DNA from: Bacteroides sp.
GTDB lineage: Bacteria > Bacteroidota > Bacteroidia > Bacteroidales > Muribaculaceae
Assembly (NCBI GenBank): GCA_014802445.1
Contig: JAAVCF010000009.1
Coordinates: forward strand, 81,399-145,398
Length of the DNA stretch: 64,000 nt
Direction: 5' to 3'
Part shown: one piece after another, positions 19,743-29,624 of the stretch
Layout: every line of letters begins with the position of its first letter
Numbering within the stretch: the first letter of the stretch is position 1
Position numbers and translations under genes: made by a program
Notes under the pieces: model-generated
The model's database searches: none
What the model saw: only the letters and a program-made list of their open reading frames with translations
What the model was told of the DNA's origin: nothing

Positions 19743-20792
19743 TTACTTCCTCGGGGATTTCAGCGACTGGCCCAGAAGGAAAGCGCAGAAGCGCGTGAAG
19801 CGGTTGGCAGGGTGGCGGAGCATCCATTTGTAGAACAACCAAGGCACATAGATGCCCGCCAGGAGCGACATGGCTGTGTGGACCCACCAGGGGAGCGCCA
19901 CGTAATGACTCAGCACCTGCTGAGTGGCTACGTTGAAGTACCACGACAGCAGGAAGATAATATAGTTTGCCCCGATAAGATGGTCAAGCACGGTGATGTG
20001 GCGGTGTTCAAGAATCTTGGCAGCGCTCACCACCATCATGATTCCGGCCAGCGAGCAGAGCATTCCCGCATAAGGCTCCTTCTGCTGAAGGAAAAACAGG
20101 GCGCACCATGCTGCCGCAAAAACGGCCATCACACCCGCGCTCTGCCATTTCACCGCAGCGTCAATCTGCCGCTGCCAGTGGCTGTAGATGCACCCCGCAA
20201 TGAAATAAACCGCCATCGTTACCGTGCGGTTAAGCGAAAACAGGGATGTGTAGGACACCGGCAAAAAGTTAAGCAGCAGAATCAGCGCCGACACCGCCGG
20301 ATAAAACACCGCCGGGCTAATCCCCGCCTTGCGGCTCAGAAGGAGCAGGGCGTAGACCGTCAGCAGCAGCACGAAGCTTGAATGAATGAACCAGAAATAG
20401 GGAATCACCAGCTTCGGCCCGTCAATCAGTCCGTTAATCAATCCGCTTGCTGACAGCTCAATAGCATCGTCGGCCATCCCTGACATCAGTGAGCGGGGCA
20501 CGAAGGTCACCAGAGTCAGCACAATGTAAGGAATCAGCAGCCGCTTCACCTTGCCCATTGCAAACGATTGCCAAGAGGGCGATTTGCGCGATGTGGTGAA
20601 CGCCATCAGAAATCCGGAGGTGAACATAAACACGGGCATCCTGAAGCTATACATCATCCGGTAAAACAGCATCTGGGATGTGCCTCCCGGATAGAGATGA
20701 AACGAATGGCCGAACACCACCAGCACAATCCCGATAATCTGGAGATAGGCGGCGAAGAGGAAAAACCGTTTTTCCGGCTGTTGACTTGACAT
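19743..20792 (-). CDS. Acyltransferase family 3 membrane protein
   Basis: LQIIGIVLVVFGHSFHLY...FRMPVFMFTSGFLMAFTT; multi-TM. Confidence 0.85.
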   Translation of the reverse strand: MSSQQPEKRFFLFAAYLQIIGIVLVVFGHSFHLYPGGTSQMLFYRMMYSFRMPVFMFTSGFLMAFTTSRKSPSWQSFAMGKVKRLLIPYIVLTLVTFVPRSLMSGMADDAIELSASGLINGLIDGPKLVIPYFWFIHSSFVLLLTVYALLLLSRKAGISPAVFYPAVSALILLLNFLPVSYTSLFSLNRTVTMAVYFIAGCIYSHWQRQIDAAVKWQSAGVMAVFAAAWCALFFLQQKEPYAGMLCSLAGIMMVVSAAKILEHRHITVLDHLIGANYIIFLLSWYFNVATQQVLSHYVALPWWVHTAMSLLAGIYVPWLFYKWMLRHPANRFTRFCAFLLGQSLKSPRK

Positions 20793-20892
20793 AATGATGA
20801 GGATGCTCCAAATGAGAGGATAAAATTACATAAAAAATTCAAGAATTCTTTTTTGTTTGAGTAACTTTGCGGTGCGTATATTGAAGCTCGTT

Positions 20893-22470
20893 ATGACTTA
20901 CGAATATGACTATATCGTGATCGGCTCCGGAATTGCCGGCATGAGTTTCGCCCTGAAGGTAGCCCAGACAGGACGTGTGGCATTGATTTGCAAGACCTCG
21001 CTTGATGAAGCCAACACCGCGCTTGCCCAGGGTGGCGTGGCCTCGGTGACCAATCTTGAGGTGGACGATTTTGACAAGCACATCCATGACACTATGGTGG
21101 CAGGCGACTGGCTCTCTGACCCTGTGGCCGTTGAGAAGGTGGTGAAAGGTGCCCCTGAGCAGATTCGCCAGCTTCTGCAGTGGGGTGTGGAGTTTGACCG
21201 CAATTCCGACGGCAAGTTTGACCTTCACCGCGAGGGCGGCCACAGCGAGTTTCGTATCCTCCATCATGCCGACAACACCGGCTTCGAGATTCAGCGCGGC
21301 CTGATGGAGCGGGTGAGAAACACCCCTAACATCGACATCTTCGAGCATCATTTTGCCATTGAAATCATCACCCAGCATCATCTGGGCAAGATGGTGACGC
21401 GCCGCACCCCTGACATCACCTGCTATGGTGCTTACGTGCTTGACGAGGCCACGGGCCGCGTCGACAAGTTTCTTGCCAAGGTGACCCTGATGGCCACCGG
21501 CGGCGTGGGCGCTGTTTACCAGACAACCACTAACCCTCTGATTGCCACCGGCGACGGCATTGCAATGGTGTATCGCGCCAAAGGCACCGTGGCCGACATG
21601 GAGTTTATCCAGTTCCACCCCACGGCGCTGTTTCATCCCGGCGACCGCCCCTCGTTTCTCATCACCGAGGCCATGCGCGGCTACGGCGGTGTGCTCCGCA
21701 ACCTTCGCGGCGAGGAGTTCATGCACAAGTATGACCCGCGCCTGTCGCTTGCGCCGCGTGACATTGTGGCCCGCGCCATTGACAGCGAGATGAAGCTTCA
21801 CGGCGATGACCACGTGTATCTCGACGTTACCCACAAGGACCCCGAGGAGACCAAGCGCCACTTCCCCAACATCTATGCCAAGTGTCTGTCGCTGGGCATT
21901 GACATCACCAAGGATTATATCCCCGTGGCGCCTGCGGCCCATTATCTCTGCGGCGGTATCAAGGTGGACGGCAACGGTGAGTCATCAATCAAGCGCCTCT
22001 ATGCCGTGGGCGAGTGTAGCTGCACCGGCCTTCACGGCGGTAACCGCCTGGCCTCCAACTCGCTCATCGAGGCGGTGGTCTATGCCGACGCGGCTGCCCG
22101 CCATGCCTCGGAACAGATTGGTCACTACGACTTCCGCACCGACGTGCCTGACTGGAACGACGAGGGCACGGCTCACCCTGAGGAGATGGTGCTTATCACC
22201 CAGAGCATCCGCGAGGTGAACCAGATAATGGGCGCCTATGTGGGCATTGTGCGCTCCAATCTGCGCCTTGACCGCGCCTGGAATCGCCTTGACCTCCTCT
22301 ATGAGGAGACGGAGAAGCTGTTCAAATGCTCAAAGGCATCGCGTGAGCTTTGCGAGTTGCGCAACATCATCAATGTGGGCTATCTCATTATGCGTCAGGC
22401 CAAAGAGCGCCATGAAAGCCGCGGATTGCACTACACTGTCGATTATCCGCCGGTGCCCCACGAAATATAA
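20893..22470 (+). CDS. nadB: L-aspartate oxidase
   Basis: YDYIVIGSGIAGMSFALKVAQTGRVALICKT; MEFIQFHPTAL; CGGIKVDGNGESSIKRLYAVGECSCTGLHGGNRLASNSLIEAVV. Confidence 0.95.
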   Translation: MTYEYDYIVIGSGIAGMSFALKVAQTGRVALICKTSLDEANTALAQGGVASVTNLEVDDFDKHIHDTMVAGDWLSDPVAVEKVVKGAPEQIRQLLQWGVEFDRNSDGKFDLHREGGHSEFRILHHADNTGFEIQRGLMERVRNTPNIDIFEHHFAIEIITQHHLGKMVTRRTPDITCYGAYVLDEATGRVDKFLAKVTLMATGGVGAVYQTTTNPLIATGDGIAMVYRAKGTVADMEFIQFHPTALFHPGDRPSFLITEAMRGYGGVLRNLRGEEFMHKYDPRLSLAPRDIVARAIDSEMKLHGDDHVYLDVTHKDPEETKRHFPNIYAKCLSLGIDITKDYIPVAPAAHYLCGGIKVDGNGESSIKRLYAVGECSCTGLHGGNRLASNSLIEAVVYADAAARHASEQIGHYDFRTDVPDWNDEGTAHPEEMVLITQSIREVNQIMGAYVGIVRSNLRLDRAWNRLDLLYEETEKLFKCSKASRELCELRNIINVGYLIMRQAKERHESRGLHYTVDYPPVPHEI

Positions 22471-22498
22471 ATCGCCCCTGAAGCGTTATAAAGGTGTA

Positions 22499-23152
22499 AT
22501 GAAGTCACTCTCCTTCAGTAAAATCCTTTTGACGCTTGCCCTTCTGTTAGGGTCGGTAACCCCGCTTTGCGCTCAGGCTCCCTACGGTGAGCAGGATGGC
22601 GGCCCAAAGGTGGGGAGCGGACGCATGCGCGCCGTCAAAGGCTATTATCTTACCGAGATTGACGGTGAGCAGACCATGATGATGATGATGAACGAGGTCA
22701 CCGTCTATCCCCCTCTCAAGTTCAAGAACAAGAAGGAGGAGGAATTCTATTGGCGCACCGTGCGCGATGTGAAGCGCGCTCTCCCTTACGCCAAGGTAAT
22801 CAGCGAGACGATGATAGAGACCTATGAATACATCGAAACTCTCCCCACCGAGAAGGAGCGCGAGGCTCATCTGAAGCAGATGGAGCATGAGGTGTTTGAG
22901 GAGTATAAGCCGGCCCTGAAAAAGTTCACCAAATCACAGGCTCAGATGCTTTGCAAGCTCATCAACCGCGAGACCGACCAGTCAGGATATAACATCCTGA
23001 AATCCTTTCTGGGCACTTTCCGCGCCGGATTCTGGCAGGCTTTCGGGCGTCTGTTCGGTGTGAACCTCAAAACTGACTATCGCCCTGACAAGGACTCGAA
23101 GGACGCCATCATCGAGCGTGTGGCCGTCCAGGTGGAGCAGGGGCTGTTATGA
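22499..23152 (+). CDS. DUF4294 family exported protein
   Basis: Signal peptide; EVTVYPPLKFKNKKEEEFYWRTVRDVKRALPYAKVISETMIETYEYIETLPTEKEREAHLKQ. Confidence 0.75.
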   Translation: MKSLSFSKILLTLALLLGSVTPLCAQAPYGEQDGGPKVGSGRMRAVKGYYLTEIDGEQTMMMMMNEVTVYPPLKFKNKKEEEFYWRTVRDVKRALPYAKVISETMIETYEYIETLPTEKEREAHLKQMEHEVFEEYKPALKKFTKSQAQMLCKLINRETDQSGYNILKSFLGTFRAGFWQAFGRLFGVNLKTDYRPDKDSKDAIIERVAVQVEQGLL

Positions 23153-24469
23153 CTCCTTGCGGTGGTTGAGGCTGCGCGGAAACAGGAAGATGATTGACAG
23201 GGCCAACATTCCGGCCAGTGCCCAAGGATAGTAGAGATAGGGGAACGGAGCAGCCGGAGAGATTCCCGCCAGTCCGGTGGCTATAAGCGTCTGAGCGCCA
23301 TAGGGAATCAGACACTGCACCACGCATGAGGCCGAATCAAGCAGCGAGGCCGACTTGCGCGGGTCAACCCCGAAGCGCTCAGAGATTTCGCGGGCTATCC
23401 CTCCCACGGTGATGATGGCCACAGTGTTGTTGGCCGTGCAGAGGTTCACCAGTCCCACCAGCACCACAATCACCGTCTGAGCTCCGCGCCGCCCGGACAC
23501 CTTGGCGCTCAGCCCCTGCAGAATGAAGCGGATGCCCCCGGCAGCTTTGATGACGCCAAGCATCCCCGCGGCCAGCAGGGTGATGATAATAAGCTCACCC
23601 ATTGACTCTATGCCGCCCCCCATGTACCCCGCAAGGTCAATGATTGACACTCCGTTGAGCAGCCCCGTGACGATTGCCGCCGCCGTGCCCAGCGAGAGTA
23701 CCAGAGTGACATTGATGCCCGCCACTGCCGTGACAATCACAATGAGGTAAGGGGTCATGAGCCACGGATTGATCTCCGTGGGGGTGAAGCTCTGCACTGT
23801 GCTGCGGCTCATGAACAGGTAAATCAGAATGGTGACGAGCGCCGCCGGCAGCGCAATCCACAGGTTGGCCTTGAACTTTGAGCTCATATCGCACCCCTGC
23901 GAGCGCGTGGCTGCAATCGTAGTGTCGGATATAAACGACAGGTTGTCACCGAAGAAGGCGCCGCCGAGCACCACAGCCACATAGAAAGCCACACTCGCTC
24001 CCGAGCCTTCGGCCATGTCCACGGCCAGCGGAGTCAGCGCCACCACAGTGCCCACCGAGGTGCCTATGGAGAAGGAGATGAAGCAGGCTGCAAAGAACAT
24101 TGCCGGCACCACAAATTGCGCCGGAAAATAGCGCAGAGTGAAGTTGACAGTGGCATCCACAGCCCCTATTTCGCGCGCCAGGGCTGCAAACATGCCGGCA
24201 AGGATGAACACCCACACCATATACAGAATGTTGGAGTGGCCCGCTTCTGACGAGAACACCTCTATGCGCCTCATCAGCGGATGGCCTCGGTAAATGGCCA
24301 CAGCCCACATTGATGAAGCCACCAGCGCCACAGAAATCGGAATCTTGTAGAAATCGCCGATTACCACCGACACGGCCACATACAGAATCAGAAAGAGAAT
24401 CACCGGCGACAATGCGAGCCATCCTTGCGAGGCCGGTATGTGCCGGGAAGTATCCACGGGTTTATCCAT
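23147..24469 (-). CDS. NhaC-type Na+/H+ antiporter family protein
   Basis: Multi-TM; GTSVGTVVALTPLAVDMAE, GAFFGDNLSFISDTTIAATRSQGCDM. Confidence 0.85.
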   Translation of the reverse strand: MDKPVDTSRHIPASQGWLALSPVILFLILYVAVSVVIGDFYKIPISVALVASSMWAVAIYRGHPLMRRIEVFSSEAGHSNILYMVWVFILAGMFAALAREIGAVDATVNFTLRYFPAQFVVPAMFFAACFISFSIGTSVGTVVALTPLAVDMAEGSGASVAFYVAVVLGGAFFGDNLSFISDTTIAATRSQGCDMSSKFKANLWIALPAALVTILIYLFMSRSTVQSFTPTEINPWLMTPYLIVIVTAVAGINVTLVLSLGTAAAIVTGLLNGVSIIDLAGYMGGGIESMGELIIITLLAAGMLGVIKAAGGIRFILQGLSAKVSGRRGAQTVIVVLVGLVNLCTANNTVAIITVGGIAREISERFGVDPRKSASLLDSASCVVQCLIPYGAQTLIATGLAGISPAAPFPYLYYPWALAGMLALSIIFLFPRSLNHRKES

Positions 24470-24674
24470 TAATTACCTATAATTACCTATTAGAGGCGCA
24501 AAGTTAGCGAATAACTTTAAGCAAATCAGTGCATCCCGCTCTTTTTTTGTAAAAAGATATTAAGGAGGCTTTTTTGGCCCCGCGGTCACGGGGCGGCAAG
24601 ATGTTTCCGGACGGTTTTCTTGCAGTTTACGCGGATTCTGACGATATTTGCTAAAAAGCTGATAGTATTTGACA

Positions 24675-25841
24675 ATGAAGATAATCCACACGAGTGATTT
24701 GCATCTGGGCCACACTCTCTATGGCTATGACCGCACCGTGGAGCAGGCGGCCATGCTCGCGGCCATCCGTGAGGCAGTGGAGGCCCACAGTCCTGATGTG
24801 CTGGTGATTAGCGGCGATGTGTATCACACGTCTCAACCGTCGGCCACCGTGCAGCGCATGTTTGCAGAGGCTATGGTGGAGCTGCGCCGGACAGCTCCGT
24901 CAATGGAGATAGTGGTCACGGCGGGCAATCATGACAGCGGTGCGCGTCATGAGGTGTTTCGCGAGCCTTGGCGCGCTCTGGGCGTGCATGCCGTCGGGGC
25001 GGTTGACCGCGACAATCCCGAGAGCCACATCATTGAGATTGAGGGCAAAGGCTTTGTTATCGCCGTGCCCTATGCGGCGCCGCGCAACATTCCGGAGGAT
25101 TTCTTCACACGCCTCACTGACATTGTGGCTGAGCGCAATGCCGGGGCACTCCCGGTGGTCATGATGGCCCACACGGCTGTGGCCGGCAGTGACTTCAGCG
25201 GCCATGACCGCGCCACGGAGTTGACCGTGGGCGGCATTGATGCCGTGAGCCTCGACACCTTCGGCAGCGGCTATGACTATCTGGCGCTGGGCCACATCCA
25301 TTGTCCTCAGTTTGTTGATGGCCGGGGCCGCCGGGCGCGTTACAGTGGCTCGCCGCTGGCCGTGAGCTTCGATGAGGCTTATCCCCACAGTTTGACGTTG
25401 GTGGAGCTTCCGGCCCGCGGGGCGGCTCCCGTGACGTCGCTGATTGAGGTGCCGGTGGTGCGTCCGCTGGTGAGCCTTCCCGCCCGGGAGTTCGCCCCGT
25501 GGGCCGAAGCGCGGGCACTGCTCAGCGATTTCCCGGCCGACATCCCGGCCTATATCCGCCTCAATGTGGAGGTTGACGACTTCCTCCCCGCCGGTGCGCG
25601 CGAGGAGGCCGAGGAGCTGTGTGCCGGCAAGGAGTGCCGCTTCTGCGTCATCAATGCGCGGCGCACTGCTGAGGCTTCCCTCTCGCGCGCGGCCATGACC
25701 GTCAGCGAGTTTCGCAGCGCTTCGCCGGCCGAAATAGCCCGCATGTATGCTGCCGACACAGGCCTGGAATTTGACGATGACCTCGCCGCCATGTTCTCCG
25801 AAGTGATTGAATCTGTTAACGAAGACTCCCGCCAGCAATGA
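24675..25841 (+). CDS. sbcD: Exonuclease SbcCD subunit D
   Basis: MKIIHTSDLHLGHTLYGYDR, ISGDVYHTSQPSA, VTAGNHDSGARHE. Confidence 0.95.
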   Translation: MKIIHTSDLHLGHTLYGYDRTVEQAAMLAAIREAVEAHSPDVLVISGDVYHTSQPSATVQRMFAEAMVELRRTAPSMEIVVTAGNHDSGARHEVFREPWRALGVHAVGAVDRDNPESHIIEIEGKGFVIAVPYAAPRNIPEDFFTRLTDIVAERNAGALPVVMMAHTAVAGSDFSGHDRATELTVGGIDAVSLDTFGSGYDYLALGHIHCPQFVDGRGRRARYSGSPLAVSFDEAYPHSLTLVELPARGAAPVTSLIEVPVVRPLVSLPAREFAPWAEARALLSDFPADIPAYIRLNVEVDDFLPAGAREEAEELCAGKECRFCVINARRTAEASLSRAAMTVSEFRSASPAEIARMYAADTGLEFDDDLAAMFSEVIESVNEDSRQQ

Positions 25842-28800
25842 AACTGCGCAAGCTCACCATCCATAATATAGCCTCGATTGAGGATGCCGCTATTGATTTC
25901 TCGGCCAAGCCGCTGGCGGATGCCGACGTGTTTCTCATAACGGGCAAAACCGGCGCGGGAAAATCCACCGTGCTTGATGCCATCTGCCTGGCGCTGTTCG
26001 GCGAGACGCCGAGGCTCGACACCACCCGCATGCAGGGCAAGCTCACTGACAGCGCCCAGGCCGTGCCGGTGGATGATCCGCGCCAGCTCCTGCGCCGCAA
26101 CTGCGGCGAGGGAGAGGTGACGCTCACCTTCACCGGCAGCAATGGCGTGGACTATAAGGCTGAATGGGCCGTGCAGCGTGCCCGCAAGCGCCCTGACGGC
26201 AAGTTGCAGGCGGTGAGATGGTGCTGGACGCGGGCTTACGGCTCCGCTGATGCCGTGGAGCTGCGCAAAATCGCTGAGATTAAAGCCGAGCTATCCGAGG
26301 CCGTGGGGCTGGATTTCAGTCAGTTTTGCCGCACAACCATGCTGGCGCAGGGCGAGTTCACCCGCTTCCTCAACAGCAACGACAGCGAAAAGGCGGCCAT
26401 CCTTGAGAAGATTACCGGGGTGGATGTCTACACCCGCATTGGGCGCCGCATCTATGAGATGGCCGCCGCCAGGGAGGCCGAATGGACCCGGGTGCGTGAG
26501 CGCGTGGAGGGGGTGGAGCTCCTGAGCGCCGACGACACCGAGCGCATCAATGCCGAGATAAAGGCCGATGAGGCTGGTGCCACCACGCTCGCCCGCGAGC
26601 AGGAGGCGCTGACGGCCCGGATGGTGTGGCTCGCCCGCAAGGCTGAGCTGGAGGCCGCGCTGGCCAAGGCTGTGGCCACTGATGCCGCTACACAGAATGC
26701 TCTTGCTGCTGATGATTTCAAGGCTGATGAACAGCTCGTGGCGCGCTGGCATGCCACCTCCGAGGCGCGTCAGAGTGTCCGCATCATCGCCGAGGCGCGC
26801 CGTGAGCGCGGGGAGCTCGCCGAGGCAGCCCGAAAGATGCAGGATGACCATGCCATCCTGCTTGGCGCCACAGAGGCTCTCCGCCAAAGTCGAGGGCGCC
26901 TTGAGGCCGCCCTCGCGGAGCTTGATGCCTACATGGTCTCCGAGGAGCCGCGTGCTGCCACTCTGCAGCAGGCTCCGGCACTGGCCGTGCATCTCGCCGC
27001 GGTGGTCGACTCTCGCCGCCGGGCGGAGGAGGAATCCGCCCGCATTGCCGCCGACACGCGCACTCTCGACTCTCAGCTGCGCCCTGCCGCCGAGGCCGCG
27101 GCCAAGAATGTGGAGGCCCTCGCTCTCCTCGCCGCCAAGGCTGAGGCTGCCCTCGCTGAGTCAGAGCGGGAGCTCGAAGCAGCCTCACTGCCGCGCTTGC
27201 GCAGTGAGCGTGACAAGGCGGTGGCCCTCGGTGCGGCACTCACCCGCGTGACTCAGGCCATGACGATGCTTAATGCCGAGCAGCAGCGCCGCAGTTCGCG
27301 CCTGGAGGCTTTGGCTGAGATGGAACGGGTGGTGACCTCCCTGCGCTCGCGCCTGGAGGCTGACGAACCGGTTCTGAAGGAGGCCGCCGTGAGGGCCGAA
27401 ACCTGCAAGGAACTCCTTGACCGCCAGCGTGAAACGGTGGATGACTGGGCCAAGCGCATGAGGAGCTCTCTGAGCGTGGGCGATATCTGCCCGGTGTGTG
27501 GTCAGACGGTGGCCGCGCCGCTCCCTTCGGAGGAGTTGCTGGCCTCGCTTTATCAGCAGAGCGAGCAGGCGTGGCGGGAGGCTGACCGGACCTATTCATC
27601 GCTTCTTGAGCGTGTTAACGCTCTCCGCGCCGATGTTAAGGCGCGCACCGATGCCTGTGTGCGCGCCAAGAGTGAGCTGGAGGCCGACACGGCTCTGGCT
27701 CGCACTCTCGCCGCCACTTCGGCACTCCTGACCGAGCTTGACCTCGGCACTCCTGACGCTGACGCTCCCGCGCGGATTGCCGCCCGTCAGGAGGCTGCCC
27801 GGACCGAGCAGGCGCGCCTTGATGCTCTGCTCCTGCAGGGCGCCGAGCTGGAGAAGCGGGTGGGAGAGTGCCGCAAGGCGCTTGATGAGGCTCGTCGTGC
27901 TCTCGAACAGGGGCGCACTGCGGCTGTCAACGCCGAGGCTGACGCTGCACGCTGCGAGGCCCGCATAGGCGCCTCACGCTCGGCTCTCGACACGCTTCAC
28001 CGCTCCGCCTCGGAGGCTCTCGACGCGCTCTCAGAGGCCGTGAATCCCTCTCTCTGGAAGCATGATTTCCGCTCTGACACGGAGCTCTTTGCCCGTGAGC
28101 TTGCCCACGCCGCGCAGCATTATGACCGGGCCATAAAACATGGTGAGGAACTCCGCCGAAACGTGGCCGACGCGGCTCGGGCCATCGCCGAGGCCGAGGA
28201 GGCTTCGGCGGCCATCCTCCGCGCCATGCCACAGTGGTGTGGCTCGTTGCCCGGTCCGGTGCAGGAGGTGCCGCGCCTCTCGGCGCGCTTGAGCGATCTC
28301 CGCAGCCGGGTTATCTCGCTCACCGACAGGCTTTCGGTCCTCTCCCGCACCGAGGCGGCGGAGATAGCCAAGCTTCAGGCCGCCGGACTCCACTCGCCCG
28401 AAGCGTTTGCCGAGCTCACGGCGCTTGACGCCTTCAAGAGCGCCGACATCCTGGCCAAGCAGGCCGTGGCCGACTCTCTCCGCAGTGCCGCCACCTCAGC
28501 CGCGGCCATTCTCTCCGCGGCGCGTGAGGCCCTGACGGCTCATCTGGCCGCGCAGCCGGAGGGAGCCGCCGATGCATCGCCGGAGGAGCTGGAGGCTCTT
28601 CTGAGCGCCAACAAAGCCGCTGCTGCCGCCGTCAGCGAGAAGATTGCCGCCGCGCGCATCCGTCTGCGCGCCGATGCCGATAATCGCCTGCGTCTCAGCT
28701 CCCTCATTGCCGAGCTGGAGCGTTGCAACGCCGAGCGGCAGCGCTGGGCGCGGCTCAACAATCTCTTCGGTAGTGCCGACGGAGCTAAGTTCCGCAAGAT

Positions 28801-29248
28801 AGCCCAGAGCTATGTCCTTGCAGGCCTCATCCGCTCGGCCAACAGCTACATGGCCTCTCTGGCCCCGCGCTACTCTCTGAGCGTGGAGCCGGGCACGTTT
28901 GTCATCTCCATCGAGGATTCCTATCAGGGCTTCGCACGGCGCGCGGCGTCAACCATCTCGGGCGGCGAGAGCTTCCTTGTGTCGCTCTCTCTGGCTCTGG
29001 CTCTGAGCGACATAGGCGACCGCCTGAGCGTCGACACTCTCTTCATCGACGAGGGCTTCGGCACCCTCAGCGGCGAACCGCTGGAGAGCGCCATCGCAAC
29101 TCTGCGCTCGCTCCACACCCGCTCGGGCAGGCATGTGGGAATAATAAGCCATGTGGAGGAGCTCCGCGAGCGCATCCCCGTGCAGCTCAGCCTCTCGCAG
29201 CCTCACCACTCGTCAGCCTCCACAATCACCATCGTCGCCCCTGATTAG
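25838..29248 (+). CDS. sbcC: Exonuclease SbcCD subunit C
   Basis: LITGKTGAGKSTVLDAICLALFGETPR (Walker A), CPVCGQ zinc hook, SGGESFLVSLSLALALSDI and LFIDEGFGTL. Confidence 0.96.
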   Translation: MKLRKLTIHNIASIEDAAIDFSAKPLADADVFLITGKTGAGKSTVLDAICLALFGETPRLDTTRMQGKLTDSAQAVPVDDPRQLLRRNCGEGEVTLTFTGSNGVDYKAEWAVQRARKRPDGKLQAVRWCWTRAYGSADAVELRKIAEIKAELSEAVGLDFSQFCRTTMLAQGEFTRFLNSNDSEKAAILEKITGVDVYTRIGRRIYEMAAAREAEWTRVRERVEGVELLSADDTERINAEIKADEAGATTLAREQEALTARMVWLARKAELEAALAKAVATDAATQNALAADDFKADEQLVARWHATSEARQSVRIIAEARRERGELAEAARKMQDDHAILLGATEALRQSRGRLEAALAELDAYMVSEEPRAATLQQAPALAVHLAAVVDSRRRAEEESARIAADTRTLDSQLRPAAEAAAKNVEALALLAAKAEAALAESERELEAASLPRLRSERDKAVALGAALTRVTQAMTMLNAEQQRRSSRLEALAEMERVVTSLRSRLEADEPVLKEAAVRAETCKELLDRQRETVDDWAKRMRSSLSVGDICPVCGQTVAAPLPSEELLASLYQQSEQAWREADRTYSSLLERVNALRADVKARTDACVRAKSELEADTALARTLAATSALLTELDLGTPDADAPARIAARQEAARTEQARLDALLLQGAELEKRVGECRKALDEARRALEQGRTAAVNAEADAARCEARIGASRSALDTLHRSASEALDALSEAVNPSLWKHDFRSDTELFARELAHAAQHYDRAIKHGEELRRNVADAARAIAEAEEASAAILRAMPQWCGSLPGPVQEVPRLSARLSDLRSRVISLTDRLSVLSRTEAAEIAKLQAAGLHSPEAFAELTALDAFKSADILAKQAVADSLRSAATSAAAILSAAREALTAHLAAQPEGAADASPEELEALLSANKAAAAAVSEKIAAARIRLRADADNRLRLSSLIAELERCNAERQRWARLNNLFGSADGAKFRKIAQSYVLAGLIRSANSYMASLAPRYSLSVEPGTFVISIEDSYQGFARRAASTISGGESFLVSLSLALALSDIGDRLSVDTLFIDEGFGTLSGEPLESAIATLRSLHTRSGRHVGIISHVEELRERIPVQLSLSQPHHSSASTITIVAPD

Positions 29249-29624
29249 ACCCCCTTCCCCACTATTTGTTAACGCTGGGGCGGTCAAGCGTCGTGTAGAT
29301 GTGTTCGCGCAGTGAGGGAGCAATGCGGTTGCATTGTGACCGAAACAAGTGGACGCAGATGCATGACGATTGGCCGAGGCGAAGGTAATTTCTGCCACAG
29401 ATAGCTGAGAATAAAGATGACTGTGATGAACTCGTGGTGAAGCTGAATTTGGGCGCTAATTGTTTGCTGATGCATAAATTACCATAACACCGCATCTCTC
29501 TGGCGCTTTTTGCCATGTTCTTCAGTCACGTAGCTACGACTACGTTCCATCATCACAAGACAAAAATCACTCAGAGATATGCGCCCCCAGCTTTTAACAA
29601 ATATTGGGGAACGGGGTCTTAATC
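29243..29624. mobile_element. MITE-like element with ~40 bp imperfect terminal inverted repeats
   Basis: Left GATTAGACCCCCTTCCCCACTATTTGTTAACGCTGGGGCG; right (reverse complement) GATTAAGACCCCGTTCCCCAATATTTGTTAAAAGCTGGGGGCG; ~300 bp interior without credible gene. Confidence 0.7.

Noticed and set aside
20839-21942. 367-aa minus-strand ORF
   Set aside because: Antisense to nadB; high-GC third-position shadow ORF.
24575-24592. GCCCCG-CGGTCA-CGGGGC hairpin between NhaC and sbcD
   Set aside because: Short single hairpin without a T-tail in the useful direction; insufficient evidence for a specific role.
24900-25838. 312-aa minus-strand ORF
   Set aside because: Antisense shadow of sbcD with low-complexity His/Arg-rich translation.
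24675-29248. SbcCD as part of a defence system
   Set aside because: Sequence matches canonical sbcD/sbcC housekeeping repair nuclease with no adjacent defence genes.
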